Source: Acetobacteraceae bacterium (GTDB lineage: Bacteria > Pseudomonadota > Alphaproteobacteria > Acetobacterales > Acetobacteraceae). From it: a stretch of 32,351 nt of DNA. How positions within the stretch are numbered: the stretch's first letter is position 1; each line of letters starts with the position of its first letter. Below the pieces are notes generated by a model. The model was given only the letters and a program-made list of their open reading frames with translations, did no database searches and was not told the origin of the DNA. Position numbers and translations under genes: made by a program. The DNA lies in NCBI GenBank assembly GCA_027487675.1, contig JAIYDD010000154.1, positions 1 to 32,351 on the forward strand, given 5' to 3'. Shown in pieces: positions 1 to 8,351 of the stretch.

Positions 1-17
1 GGCGCGGCGCGACAAGG

Positions 18-46
18 TTGCCCCCGGCGCCGGCAACCGCTATACG
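18..46 (+). promoter_or_regulatory. Sigma-70-type promoter of the tRNA-Thr gene
   Basis: TTGCCC at 18-23 and TATACG at 41-46 are separated by 17 bp, which places a start site near 53, about 10 bp before the mature tRNA. A 6-bp inverted repeat (GTTGCC 17-22, GGCAAC 32-37) overlaps the spacer. It could instead be the tail of a terminator for a gene left of the window. Prediction from spacing and hexamers only. Confidence 0.5.
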
Positions 47-62
47 CCCGGCCGCCCTGTAT

Positions 63-137
<75 letters not shown>

Positions 138-183
138 GACGCCCTTTGGTGGGGGCGCGCCGGGGCGAATGCGTCGCGACGGT

Positions 184-198
184 GCCAGCCCGGCTGGC
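184..198. terminator. Hairpin between tRNA-Thr and the convergent amidohydrolase
   Basis: Perfect 6-bp arms GCCAGC/GCTGGC around a 3-nt CCG loop lie in the 66-bp gap between the tRNA end and the stop of the leftward amidohydrolase. On the + strand it is followed by GTGTTT, a weak T-rich tail. It could terminate either or both convergent transcripts. Confidence 0.4.
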
Positions 199-203
199 GT
201 GTT

Positions 204-1670
204 TCACCGCAGCGTCGCGCTCGCCAGCCGCCGCGACAGATCCAGCAGATGCGCGTTCCGGCGCAGCAGCGCGTCGAAGCGGCCCTGCGCCTCCTCCAGC
301 ACCGCCTCGGCGTCGAAGGCCGTCACGCGGCCGTCTTCCACCACCTGCCGGCCACCGACGAACACCTCCCGCACCGATCCGCCGGTTTCGGAATAGACGA
401 ACTGGTGCATCGGGTCGTTCAGCGGCGTCCACCAGGGCGAGCCCAGGTCGTAAAGCGCCAGGTCCGCCGCCATCCCCGGCGCCACCGCGCCGATCCGATG
501 GCCCAGCCGCATCGCCGCCGCGCCGCCGCGCGTCGCCATGCCCAGCGCATCCGCGGTGGTCACCCAGTTCCGCACATCCGGGTCCTGCGGCCGGCCGATG
601 ATGGTGGCCAGCCGCAGCGTGTGCTGCATCGCCTGGTTGCCGCCCGAGGGCGAGCCATCCGCGCCGATCGCCACGCGCACGCCGGCGCGCAGCATCCGCG
701 CGACCGGCGCGATGCCGCTGCCGCCGCGGACGTTGCTCTCCGGGTTGTGCACGGGCACCACGCCGCGCTCGGCCAGCAGCGGGATGTCGTCCGCGTCGAT
801 CCAGATGACATGCGCGGCGGAGAGCCGGTCGGTCAGCGCGCCGATCGCGTCCAGGTGCCGCACCTGGCTGCGGCCGAAGCGGCGATGCGCGATCTCCGCC
901 TGCACCTTCGTCTCCAGCAGGTGGCAATGGACGATGGTGTCGTGCCGTTCCGCCAGCGCCTGGCAGCCGGCCAGCAGCGCATCCGTGCAGCGCATCGGGT
1001 TGGACGGCGCGGGCGAGACCTGCAGCATCCCGTCCGGGTCGTGGTGGCGCCGCACCGCTTCCTCCACCAGCGCCAGCAGCTCCCCGGCCGGGCGCGGCTG
1101 CAGCACGGCGGCTTCGCGCAGATCGGCGTCCAGCTCCGCCGGGAAGGCGCCGGCGGGCGGGTAGATGTCGGTGTAGGGCTCGTCGAAGATGCGCAGCGCG
1201 ATGTTGGCGCGCATGCCGGACTCGCGATACGCCGCCGCCACCGCATCCACCTCCGCCATCCCGAACCCCTGCTCGGGAAAGTGGTCGATCACCGCGGTGG
1301 TGCCGGTGCGCAGCATCTCCAGGCAGTTCAGCAGCGCGGCGCAGCGGATCTCGTCGGCGGTCGCATTCGCCGTGAAGGCCTGGAACATCCACAGCGCGGC
1401 GCGGTGGTTCACCAAATCGTAGCAGCCCTTGGCGAAGGCCAGCGGCGAATGCGAATGCGCGTTCACCATCCCCGGCAGCACCACCCGCCGCCGCGCATCG
1501 AGGACGCGCGTGGCCTGCGCCGCCGCCTCCGCCGGCACCTCGCCCACCGCTTCGATCACGCCGTCCCGCACCAGGATGTCGGCGTCGCGCAGCACACGCC
1601 CGGCCTCGTCCATCGTGACGATGGCGGCGGCGCCGCGGATCAGCAGCGTCCCAGCGCCTGGCATGTCCAT
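204..1670 (-). CDS. Metal-dependent amidohydrolase of the AtzA/TrzN/MtaD class
   Basis: The 488-aa product fits cytosolic amidohydrolases that deaminate or dechlorinate purines, pyrimidines, triazines and similar substrates. Visible metal and catalytic residues are the HSH pair H72/H74 in NAHSHSP, H250 and acid E253 in HLLE, H287, H309 in the VHNPESN motif and D338 in GADGS. The N-terminal ~65 and C-terminal ~80 residues form the usual beta-sandwich of this superfamily. The start at 1670 has GGAGG upstream and lies 2 bp after the permease stop, so it is the last gene of the leftward ABC operon. The coupling suggests that it hydrolyses the imported compound. Substrate is not deducible. A second in-frame ATG at 1664 is possible. 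Confidence 0.85.
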   Translation of the reverse strand: MDMPGAGTLLIRGAAAIVTMDEAGRVLRDADILVRDGVIEAVGEVPAEAAAQATRVLDARRRVVLPGMVNAHSHSPLAFAKGCYDLVNHRAALWMFQAFTANATADEIRCAALLNCLEMLRTGTTAVIDHFPEQGFGMAEVDAVAAAYRESGMRANIALRIFDEPYTDIYPPAGAFPAELDADLREAAVLQPRPAGELLALVEEAVRRHHDPDGMLQVSPAPSNPMRCTDALLAGCQALAERHDTIVHCHLLETKVQAEIAHRRFGRSQVRHLDAIGALTDRLSAAHVIWIDADDIPLLAERGVVPVHNPESNVRGGSGIAPVARMLRAGVRVAIGADGSPSGGNQAMQHTLRLATIIGRPQDPDVRNWVTTADALGMATRGGAAAMRLGHRIGAVAPGMAADLALYDLGSPWWTPLNDPMHQFVYSETGGSVREVFVGGRQVVEDGRVTAFDAEAVLEEAQGRFDALLRRNAHLLDLSRRLASATLR

Positions 1671-1672
1671 GC

Positions 1673-2464
1673 TCAACCCTCCGACACGACGGAGGCCGCG
1701 CCGCCGCGCCCGCCGCGTTCCCAGAACACCACGCGCCGATGCAGCGCGCGCAGCAGCTGCGTGCCGATGATGCCGATGGCGGCGAGCGACACGATCGCGC
1801 CGAACACCGCGCCGAGGTCGAGGTTCGTCGCCGCGTTCTGGATCAGGTGGCCGAGCCCGCGGGTCGAGGCGATGAACTCGCCCACCACCGCGCCGATCAG
1901 CCCGAGCACGATGCCCACCTGCAGCCCGGCGATGATGGGCCCCGCCGCGCCCGGGATCTTCACTTCCCACAGGATCCGCAGGCGGGACGCGCCGAAGGCG
2001 CGCATCATGTCGACCACGCCGGGATCCACCGCGCGGAAGCCGGCGATGACGTTGATGAAGGTGGGGAAGAAGCAGATCAGCGCGACCAGCACGACCTTGG
2101 ATTCGATGCCGAAGCCGAACCACACGATGATCAGCGGCGCCAGCGCCACCTTCGGCACGGATTGCAGCCCGACCACGAAGGCGAAGATGAAGCGCTCCAC
2201 CAGCCGCACCTCGGCCACCAGCGCGCCGAGCAGCAGCGCGAGCCCGCTGCCCACCGCATAGCCCCACAGCATCGCGGTCAGCGTGAAGGCCAGGTGGCGC
2301 CAGTACTCGCCTTCCACATAGCCGCGCCACAGCGCCTCTCCCACCTGCGCCAGGCTCGGCAGGATATAGTTCGGCACGTCGAGCAGCCGCACGCTGCCCT
2401 CCCACACCGCCAGCAGCACCAGCAGGGTGGAAAGCGGATAGGCCGCGTCGATCAGGCGTCTCAT
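1673..2464 (-). CDS. ABC transporter permease, NitT/TauT (SsuC/TauC) type
   Basis: A 263-aa inner-membrane protein with about six hydrophobic segments. The cytoplasmic EAA-type loop is visible as AFGASRLRILWEVKIP, the site where the ATPase docks. Length and sequence style match SsuC/TauC/NrtB permeases, which normally act as homodimers with a single ATPase species. The ATG at 2464 overlaps the ATPase stop as ATGA, a better start than the in-frame ATG at 2518, which would extend into the ATPase gene with a glycine-rich, non-membrane leader. The substrate class (sulfonate, nitrate, pyrimidine precursor, other) cannot be told from the sequence. Confidence 0.9.
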   Translation of the reverse strand: MRRLIDAAYPLSTLLVLLAVWEGSVRLLDVPNYILPSLAQVGEALWRGYVEGEYWRHLAFTLTAMLWGYAVGSGLALLLGALVAEVRLVERFIFAFVVGLQSVPKVALAPLIIVWFGFGIESKVVLVALICFFPTFINVIAGFRAVDPGVVDMMRAFGASRLRILWEVKIPGAAGPIIAGLQVGIVLGLIGAVVGEFIASTRGLGHLIQNAATNLDLGAVFGAIVSLAAIGIIGTQLLRALHRRVVFWERGGRGGAASVVSEG

Positions 2465-3261
2465 GCGCGCTCCTCCGCCCCCGCCGCCGCGAAGAGCCGC
2501 CGGCGCAGCCGGTCGCACAGCGCGGTGAAGGCGGGCAGCAGCATGGTATCCAGGCCGCGCGGCCGCGGCAGCTCGATCGCGATGTCCTCCACGATGCGCG
2601 CCGGGCGGTTCGACAGCACGACGACGCGGTCGGAGAGGAACACCGCTTCCTGGATCCCGTGCGTCACGAACAGCACGGTGCGCTGCGAGCGTGCCCAGAA
2701 TTCCAGCAGTTCCAGCGCCATCCGCTCGCGGTTCAGCGCGTCCAGCGCCGCGAAGGGCTCGTCCATCAGCAGCACTTCCGGCTCGTGCACGAAGGCGCGC
2801 GCCAGGCCCGCGCGCTGCTGCATCCCGCCCGAGAGCTCGTGCGGATAGGCGCCTTCGAAGCCCGCCAGGCCGACCAGCGCGATCAACTCCCGCGCCCGGT
2901 CGCGCGCGCGCCGCATGTCGAGGCCCTGCGCGCGCGCCGGCACCAGCACGTTGTCCAGCACGCTGCGCCAGGGCAGCAGGGTGGGCTGCTGGAACACCAT
3001 GCCGACATCGCGCCGCGGCCCCGTCACCACCTGCCCCGCCAGCCGCACGCGCCCCGCCGAGGCCGGCAGCAGTCCCGCCGCCATCTTCAGCAGCGTGGAC
3101 TTGCCGCAGCCCGACGGCCCGAGGATCGAGACGAAGCTGCCGCGCGCCACCGACAGCGACACCTCCGCGATCGCCGGCAGCACGCCCGCTTCCGTGCGGT
3201 ATGTCAGCCGCACGCCCTCGAAGGCCAGCGCCGCTTCCGGCGCGGCGCCGGCCGCGGTCAT
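2461..3261 (-). CDS. ABC transporter ATP-binding protein, NitT/TauT (SsuB/TauB) type
   Basis: A 266-aa ATPase that energises the adjacent permease. Walker A GPSGCGKST lies at residues 48-56, the Q-loop glutamine near 91, signature LSGGMQQR at 143-150, Walker B LLMDEP at 164-169 and the switch histidine near 201. Size and the QQPTLLPW segment after the Q-loop are typical of SsuB/TauB. It overlaps both neighbours by 4 bp (ATGA), so translation of binding protein, ATPase and permease is probably coupled. Confidence 0.93.
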   Translation of the reverse strand: MTAAGAAPEAALAFEGVRLTYRTEAGVLPAIAEVSLSVARGSFVSILGPSGCGKSTLLKMAAGLLPASAGRVRLAGQVVTGPRRDVGMVFQQPTLLPWRSVLDNVLVPARAQGLDMRRARDRARELIALVGLAGFEGAYPHELSGGMQQRAGLARAFVHEPEVLLMDEPFAALDALNRERMALELLEFWARSQRTVLFVTHGIQEAVFLSDRVVVLSNRPARIVEDIAIELPRPRGLDTMLLPAFTALCDRLRRRLFAAAGAEERA

Positions 3262-4328
3262 GGCACCGCCCGCGCCCGCGCGATCACCGCATCGATGTCG
3301 AAGCGGCTGAAATCCGGCACCAGCGCGTTGGTGTAGATGGCCTCCAGCGGCACGTCGGTGCGGCGCAGCTGCCCGTTCTCCCGCAGGATGTCGATGTTGG
3401 TGCGCCAGCCTTCCTCGGCGAAATCGCCCCAGCGGCGGCTGCGCACATCGCCCGGCGGGATCTTGTTCGCCAGGTTGTCGAGCATGATGCGCACCGCATC
3501 GGCCATGTTGCGCTGCGCATCGCCGCCGGTCGGCCGCAGCGAGGGATGCAGCTGCCAGGACAGCCGCACGCAGGCTTCCGGATTCGCCTCGCAGGCCACC
3601 AGCCCCATCGTGTAGGCGCGGCCGAAGCGGCGCAGCAGGTCGGGGTTGTTGCGGATGGTGTCGCTGTGCGCGGCGAAGGAATTGCCGGAGATGGCGCGGT
3701 ACTTCTCCGGCAGCGGGATGCGCCGGATCGGCGTGCCGGCGACGGCGATCTGCGAATGCACCACGTCGAACTGGTTCAGCGCATCCACCTGCCCCGTGCG
3801 GAAGGCGTTCACCGCCGCCGGGCCCTGGCCGACGGGGATGATCTCCACGCCGCGCTGCGGGTCGATGCCGGCCTCGCGCAGCATCGCGCGGGTGACGGGG
3901 ACATTGCCGGTGGACAGCGCGATCACGCCGATCCGCTTGCCGCGCAGGTCGGCCAGCGTGCGGATCGGGCTGTTCTCCAGCACCACGATCTCCCAGTTGT
4001 AGACGCGGGTGACGTTGTAGAAGAACTGGATCGGCAGCGGGTCGCGCCCGGTCTCGTGCGACAGGATGACCAGGTCCGGGATCGGGTAGCCCACGGTGAT
4101 CTGCCGGCTGGCGATCTGCGGCAGCAGCACGCCGGTGCCGTCGAACTGCACGGTGGTCAGGTCGATGTCGTTCTCGCGGAAGAAGCCCATCACCTCGGCC
4201 ATGTACATCGCAGCATTGGCCAGCCCGACGCGGGAGGCGGTGCCGTAGGTCACGCGGTCGCGCGCCAGCGCCGGCCCCGCCAGGAGCATCAGGCCGAGCA
4301 GCGCCACGAGGCTGCGTCTCAGGATCAT
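3258..4328 (-). CDS. NMT1/SsuA-like ABC transporter substrate-binding protein
   Basis: A 356-aa periplasmic solute receptor and first gene of the leftward ABC operon. A Sec signal peptide is clear: MILRR, a hydrophobic core, then a cleavage site after GPALA near residue 22. The mature part has the two-lobed NMT1/SsuA pattern, with MYMAEVMGFF early on and the hinge segment LADLRGKRIGVI. The ATG at 4328 is preceded by an AAGGGGG Shine-Dalgarno. The stop overlaps the ATPase start by 4 bp. Ligands of this family include alkanesulfonates, nitrate, thiamine precursors and aromatic acids. The coupled amidohydrolase points to a nitrogenous ligand, but this is inference. Confidence 0.88.
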   Translation of the reverse strand: MILRRSLVALLGLMLLAGPALARDRVTYGTASRVGLANAAMYMAEVMGFFRENDIDLTTVQFDGTGVLLPQIASRQITVGYPIPDLVILSHETGRDPLPIQFFYNVTRVYNWEIVVLENSPIRTLADLRGKRIGVIALSTGNVPVTRAMLREAGIDPQRGVEIIPVGQGPAAVNAFRTGQVDALNQFDVVHSQIAVAGTPIRRIPLPEKYRAISGNSFAAHSDTIRNNPDLLRRFGRAYTMGLVACEANPEACVRLSWQLHPSLRPTGGDAQRNMADAVRIMLDNLANKIPPGDVRSRRWGDFAEEGWRTNIDILRENGQLRRTDVPLEAIYTNALVPDFSRFDIDAVIARARAVP

Positions 4329-4616
4329 CACCGTCCCCCTTCGCCGCGGCCGCGCCATTCTCCGGGTGGAACGCGCGGCCGCTTCGCCGTCCCGCCCCTT
4401 TGCCTCACGCGCTGCGCACGGCATCGGCGCGATGCCGCGCGCCTCGGCAGCATCATCCCGGCGCCGCGGCGCCGGGCAGGCGCGACGCCTGGCCAAGCAG
4501 GATCCGGGCCAAGCCGCAGCGCCAGTCTCGGCGCAGCCGGCGGCGCTTGGCAAGCGGGCCGGTTGCCCGCGGGCGCGCCGGGGTTCACTCTTCCCCGCAT
4601 GCCAGCGGGGGATCGC
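4329..4616. promoter_or_regulatory. Divergent intergenic region between the ABC importer operon and the molybdenum hydroxylase operon
   Basis: 288 bp without a convincing gene. It must carry the promoters of both operons. I see no good sigma-70 hexamers, but there are repeated half-sites: GGCCAAGC at 4491-4498 and 4507-4514 (16 bp apart) and the palindrome GCTTGGCAAGC at 4545-4555. These could be a binding array for a regulator encoded elsewhere. The open frames that cross the region are extensions of the flanking genes with GC-rich filler. Confidence 0.4.
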
Positions 4617-6968
4617 ATGCCGGATCGCGCCATCGGCCGCGCGCTGCCGCGGGACGCGTCGCGTCGCCTCGTCGCCGGCGGCGGCCGCTTCCTCGACGAC
4701 CATGCGGAGCGCGGCGAGCTGCATGCCGCCTTCCTGCGCAGCCCGCTGCCGCATGCGCGCTTCACGCTGCACACCGATGCCGCCGCCGCGCTGCCCGGCG
4801 TCGCCGCGGTGCTGACGGCGCGCGACCTCGCCGCGGTCTGCCGGCCCTGGCGCACCGTCTCCAAGGGGTTTCCGGGGCTGGTCTCGCCCGAACAGGCCCC
4901 GCTCGCCGATGGCCGCGCCAGCTGGCAGGGCGAGCCGGTGGCCATGGTGCTCGCCGCCTCCCGCGCCATCGCGGAGGACGCAGCGGAAGCCATCGACGCG
5001 GCGTGGGAGGAACTGCCCGCGGTGACCGATGTGCAGGCCGCGCTCGCCCCCGGCGCGCCGCCCGTGCATCCGGGGCTGGAGGGCAACCGCGCCTGGGGCA
5101 CCACCATCCGCCACGGCGATCCCGACGCCGCCTTCGCCGCCGCCGCGCTGGTGGTGGAGGAACGGCTGGTCTTCACCCGCCACACCGGCGTGCCGCTGGA
5201 ACCGCGCGGCGCGCTGGCGCTGTGGGAGAAGGGCACCGGCGCGCTGACGATCCGCCTGTCGCACCAGATGCCGCACCAGATGCGGCTGCACCTCGCCGAG
5301 CAGCTCGGCCTGCCGGTCAACCGCGTGCGCGTGGTCGCCGCCGATGTCGGTGGCGGCTTCGGCATCAAGATGCATGTGTACCAGGACGAGATGGCGGTGG
5401 CCGCCGCGTCGCGCCTGCTCGCGCGGCCGGTGCGCTGGGTGGCGGACCGGCTGGAATCGATGCTGGCCGACATCCATGCGCGGGAGCATGTCGTCACCGC
5501 GCGCCTCGCGGTGGATGCCGAGGGCCACATGCTGGGCTTCGACGTGCAGGATCTGCAGGGCCTCGGCGCCGTCTCGGTCTATCCGCGCAGCAGCACGGTC
5601 GAGGCGATGAGCCTGCTGCGCACGCTCGGCGCGCCCTATCGCTTCGCGCATGCCCGCGCGCGCATCGACAGCGTGCTGCAGAACAAGGTGCCGACCGGGC
5701 AGTACCGCGCCGTCGGCGCGCCGATCGGCTGCGCGGTGACCGAGCGCCTGATCGAGAAGGCCGCGGCCGCGCGCGGCGAGGACGCGCTTGCCTTCCGCGC
5801 GCGCAACCTGCTGCGGGCAGAGGAGATGCCGCTGGTCAACGGCTTCGGCGCCGCGCTGCACGGCCTGCACCACCATGCGGCGCTGGAGAAGGCGCGCGCG
5901 CTGATGGACCTGCCCGCGCTGCGCGCCGAGATCGCCGCAGGCCGCGCGGCGGGCCGGCTGCTCGGCCTCGGGCTTGCGGTGACGGTGGAGTTCACCGCCT
6001 CCGGCCCCGCCATCTATGGCGGCGCGGGCGTGCCGGTGGCCGCCACCGACACCGTCGTCGCGACGCTGGAGCCGACGGGCGAGGTCAGCGCCCAGGCCTC
6101 GATCACCGAGATCGGCCAGGGCATCACCCAGGGCCTGGCGCAGGTGCTGGCCGATGCGGTCGGCGTGCCGGCCGGGGCGGTGCGGGTGGAGGCGGGCGAC
6201 ACGGCGGCCGCGCCGCATGGCGGCGGCGCCTGGGCCAGCCGCGGCGCGGCGATCGGCGGTGAAGCCGCCTGGGGCGCCGGGCGCGCGCTGCGCGCGCAGC
6301 TGCTCGACGCCGCCGGCGCGCTGCTGCAGGCCGAGCCCGGCACGCTCGACATAAGCGACGGCGCGATCCTGGATGCCGCCGGCACGCCGCGGATGACGCT
6401 GGCGGAGCTCGGCCGTCTCATGCTGTTCCGCGGGCATGAATTGCCGCGCGGCGTGACGCCCTCGCTCTCGGCGGCCTTCCACTATCGGCGCGAGGGCGAT
6501 GCGACGCTGGCCAACAACGGCGTGCATGCCGCGCTGGTGGAGCTGGATGGCGGCAGCGGGCTGGTGCGCGTGCTGCGCTACTGGATGGTCGGCGATTGCG
6601 GCCGCGTGCTGAACCCGCTGCTGGTGGATGGCCAGTATCGCGGCGGCATCGCCACCGGCATCGGCGAGGCGCTGCTGGAAGCCTGCCGCTACGATGCCGA
6701 CAGCGGCCAGTTCCTGTCCGGCACGCTGGCCGACTACCTGCTGCCGATGGCGACCGACATCCCCGACATCACGCTGGGCCATGTCGAGACGCCCTATCCG
6801 CGCAGCGCGGTCGGCGCGAAGGGCGCCGGCGAATCCGGCACCTGCGGCGCGCCGGCGGCCATCCTGAACGCGGTGAACGACGCGCTGGCCGCGGCGGGCG
6901 GCGGCGCGGTGACGGAGCTGCCGATCCAGCCCGTCGCGGTGCTGCGCGCGCTGGGGCGGCTGGCATGA
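4617..6968 (+). CDS. Molybdopterin-binding large subunit of a xanthine dehydrogenase/CO dehydrogenase-family hydroxylase (CoxL-like)
   Basis: 783 aa, the catalytic Mo subunit of an L-M-S hydroxylase. Family signatures: VGGGFGIKM from about residue 244 (binds the Mo cofactor), the substrate loop GQYRAVGAP near 361, and GAGESGTCG with the presumed catalytic Glu at about 739. The loop lacks the AYRCSFR motif of true form-I CO dehydrogenase, so oxidation of CO is unlikely. Hydroxylation of an N-heterocycle, aldehyde or similar substrate is expected. The start at 4617 has a GGGGGA Shine-Dalgarno; an in-frame ATG at 4599 is an alternative. No Mo-cofactor maturation gene (CoxDEF, XdhC) lies in the window. 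Confidence 0.9.
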   Translation: MPDRAIGRALPRDASRRLVAGGGRFLDDHAERGELHAAFLRSPLPHARFTLHTDAAAALPGVAAVLTARDLAAVCRPWRTVSKGFPGLVSPEQAPLADGRASWQGEPVAMVLAASRAIAEDAAEAIDAAWEELPAVTDVQAALAPGAPPVHPGLEGNRAWGTTIRHGDPDAAFAAAALVVEERLVFTRHTGVPLEPRGALALWEKGTGALTIRLSHQMPHQMRLHLAEQLGLPVNRVRVVAADVGGGFGIKMHVYQDEMAVAAASRLLARPVRWVADRLESMLADIHAREHVVTARLAVDAEGHMLGFDVQDLQGLGAVSVYPRSSTVEAMSLLRTLGAPYRFAHARARIDSVLQNKVPTGQYRAVGAPIGCAVTERLIEKAAAARGEDALAFRARNLLRAEEMPLVNGFGAALHGLHHHAALEKARALMDLPALRAEIAAGRAAGRLLGLGLAVTVEFTASGPAIYGGAGVPVAATDTVVATLEPTGEVSAQASITEIGQGITQGLAQVLADAVGVPAGAVRVEAGDTAAAPHGGGAWASRGAAIGGEAAWGAGRALRAQLLDAAGALLQAEPGTLDISDGAILDAAGTPRMTLAELGRLMLFRGHELPRGVTPSLSAAFHYRREGDATLANNGVHAALVELDGGSGLVRVLRYWMVGDCGRVLNPLLVDGQYRGGIATGIGEALLEACRYDADSGQFLSGTLADYLLPMATDIPDITLGHVETPYPRSAVGAKGAGESGTCGAPAAILNAVNDALAAAGGGAVTELPIQPVAVLRALGRLA

Positions 6969-7801
6969 CGCCCGCCCGCTTCGCCTATGCGCGGCCGGCC
7001 ACGCTGGACGCCGCGCTGGACATGCTTGCGCGCGAGGAGGAGGCGACGCCGCTCGCCGGCGGGCAGAGCCTGGTGCCGATGATGGCGATGCGCGTCGCGC
7101 GCCCCGCGCTGCTGGTGGACCTGAACGCGCTGCCGGGGCTGGACGCGATCGAGGCCACGCCGGGCGTGCTGCGCATCGGCGCGCTGGCGCGCCACGCCGC
7201 GGTGCTGGACCACGAGCTGGTCGCGGCGGAAGCGCCGCTGCTGGCGCTGGCGCTGCGCGAGGTGGCGCATCCGGCCATCCGCAACCGCGGCACGCTGGGC
7301 GGCAGCCTGTGCCTGGCCGACCCGGCGGCGGAGCTGCCGGCCTGCATGGTGGCGCTGGACGCCACGCTGGTGCTGGCCTCCGCGGCGCGCGGCGAACGGC
7401 GCGTGGCGGCGCGCGACTTCTTCGCCGGCCTCTACGCCACCGCCCGCCGCGCCGACGAATTGCTGCTGCGCGCCGAGATCCCGCGCGCGCCCGGCTGGTC
7501 GCCCTGGTTCGAGGAGGTGGCGCGCCGCCGCGGCGACTACGCGATCGCGGGCCTCGCCGTGATGGCGCGGCGCGAGGCCGGGCGCATCGCCGCGCTGCGC
7601 CTGGCCTTCTGCGGCGTGGAGGCCGCGCCGCGCCGGCTGCCGGAGGTGGAGGCCGCGGTGATCGAGGGACGCGACGCGGCGGCGCTTCTGCCCGGCCTGC
7701 TCGCGCCGCTCGGCTCGGCCGAGGCGCCGGCCGCCTATCGCCTGCACCTGGCGCAGCTGCTGCTGCGCCGCGCGACGGAGCACGCCCATGCTGCCGCCTG
7801 A
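6965..7801 (+). CDS. FAD-binding medium subunit of the molybdenum hydroxylase (CoxM-like)
   Basis: 278 aa, typical for CoxM/XdhB-type subunits that carry FAD between the iron-sulfur clusters and the electron acceptor. The two FAD-binding motifs are visible: AGGQSLVPMM near residues 30-40 and IRNRGTLGGSL near 104-114. It overlaps the large subunit by ATGA and runs 14 bp into the small subunit gene, so the three are translationally coupled. Confidence 0.92.
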   Translation: MTPARFAYARPATLDAALDMLAREEEATPLAGGQSLVPMMAMRVARPALLVDLNALPGLDAIEATPGVLRIGALARHAAVLDHELVAAEAPLLALALREVAHPAIRNRGTLGGSLCLADPAAELPACMVALDATLVLASAARGERRVAARDFFAGLYATARRADELLLRAEIPRAPGWSPWFEEVARRRGDYAIAGLAVMARREAGRIAALRLAFCGVEAAPRRLPEVEAAVIEGRDAAALLPGLLAPLGSAEAPAAYRLHLAQLLLRRATEHAHAAA

Positions 7802-8288
7802 CGAGCCGCTCGCCGAGATCGCCTGCCGGGTCAATGGCCGCGCCGTGCGGGGCCGCGCGGCGCTGCGCCAGACGCTGGTGGAATGGCTGCGCGCCGATCT
7901 CGGCCTGACCGGCAGCCATGTCGGCTGCGCGCATGGCGTCTGCGGCGCCTGCCATGTGCGGCTGGACGGCGCGGTGGTGCGCGGCTGCCTGGTGCTGGCC
8001 GCGCAGGCCGATGGCGCCACGGTCGAGACGATCGAGGCCGCGGGCGGGCCCGAGGAGGCGGCGCTGCGCGACGCCTTCGTCGCCCATGCCGGGCTGCAAT
8101 GCGGCTTCTGCACGCCGGGGATGATCCTGCAGGCGGCGGAGCTGCTGCAGCGGAACCCCGCGCCATCGCGCGAGGCGATCCGCGACGCGCTGTCGGGCAA
8201 TTACTGCCGCTGCACCGGCTACCACGCGATCGTGGACGCGGTGGAGGCGGCGGCGCGCGCGCTGCGCGGGCCGGCCGCGACGGCGTGA
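7788..8288 (+). CDS. 2Fe-2S small subunit of the molybdenum hydroxylase (CoxS-like)
   Basis: 166 aa with both [2Fe-2S] domains intact. C47, C52, C55 and C67 form the plant-ferredoxin-type cluster (GCAHGVCGAC...GC). C105, C108, C140 and C142 form the second (CGFC...CRC). Length and spacing match CoxS/XdhC-type subunits. It is the last gene of the rightward operon and converges on the decarboxylase-like gene. The set of eight ligands argues for an active electron-transfer chain. Confidence 0.95.
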   Translation: MLPPDEPLAEIACRVNGRAVRGRAALRQTLVEWLRADLGLTGSHVGCAHGVCGACHVRLDGAVVRGCLVLAAQADGATVETIEAAGGPEEAALRDAFVAHAGLQCGFCTPGMILQAAELLQRNPAPSREAIRDALSGNYCRCTGYHAIVDAVEAAARALRGPAATA

Positions 8289-8323
8289 CGCGGCTTGGCG
8301 TCGTGCCACGCGCGTGACCGCGC

Positions 8324-8340
8324 CGGCGGCGACGCCGCCG
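8324..8340. terminator. GC-rich hairpin between convergent operons
   Basis: A perfect 8-bp inverted repeat around a single A (CGGCGGCG-A-CGCCGCCG) lies in the 63-bp gap between the CoxS stop and the stop of the leftward decarboxylase-like gene. In RNA the centre would open to a small loop. There is no T-run, so it may be a pause or stabiliser, or act with Rho. Confidence 0.35.
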
Positions 8341-8351
8341 CGGATCGCGCG

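Noticed and set aside
4617-8288. Aerobic form-I CO dehydrogenase
   Set aside because: The large subunit lacks the AYRCSFR active-site loop and no CoxDEF/CoxG genes are nearby.
2691-8309. Very long open frames on both strands (over 1,400 and 1,600 codons) across the importer and Mo hydroxylase genes
   Set aside because: They are extensions of real genes through GC-rich DNA with few stop codons; the non-gene parts are Arg/Ala/Pro-rich and match no family.
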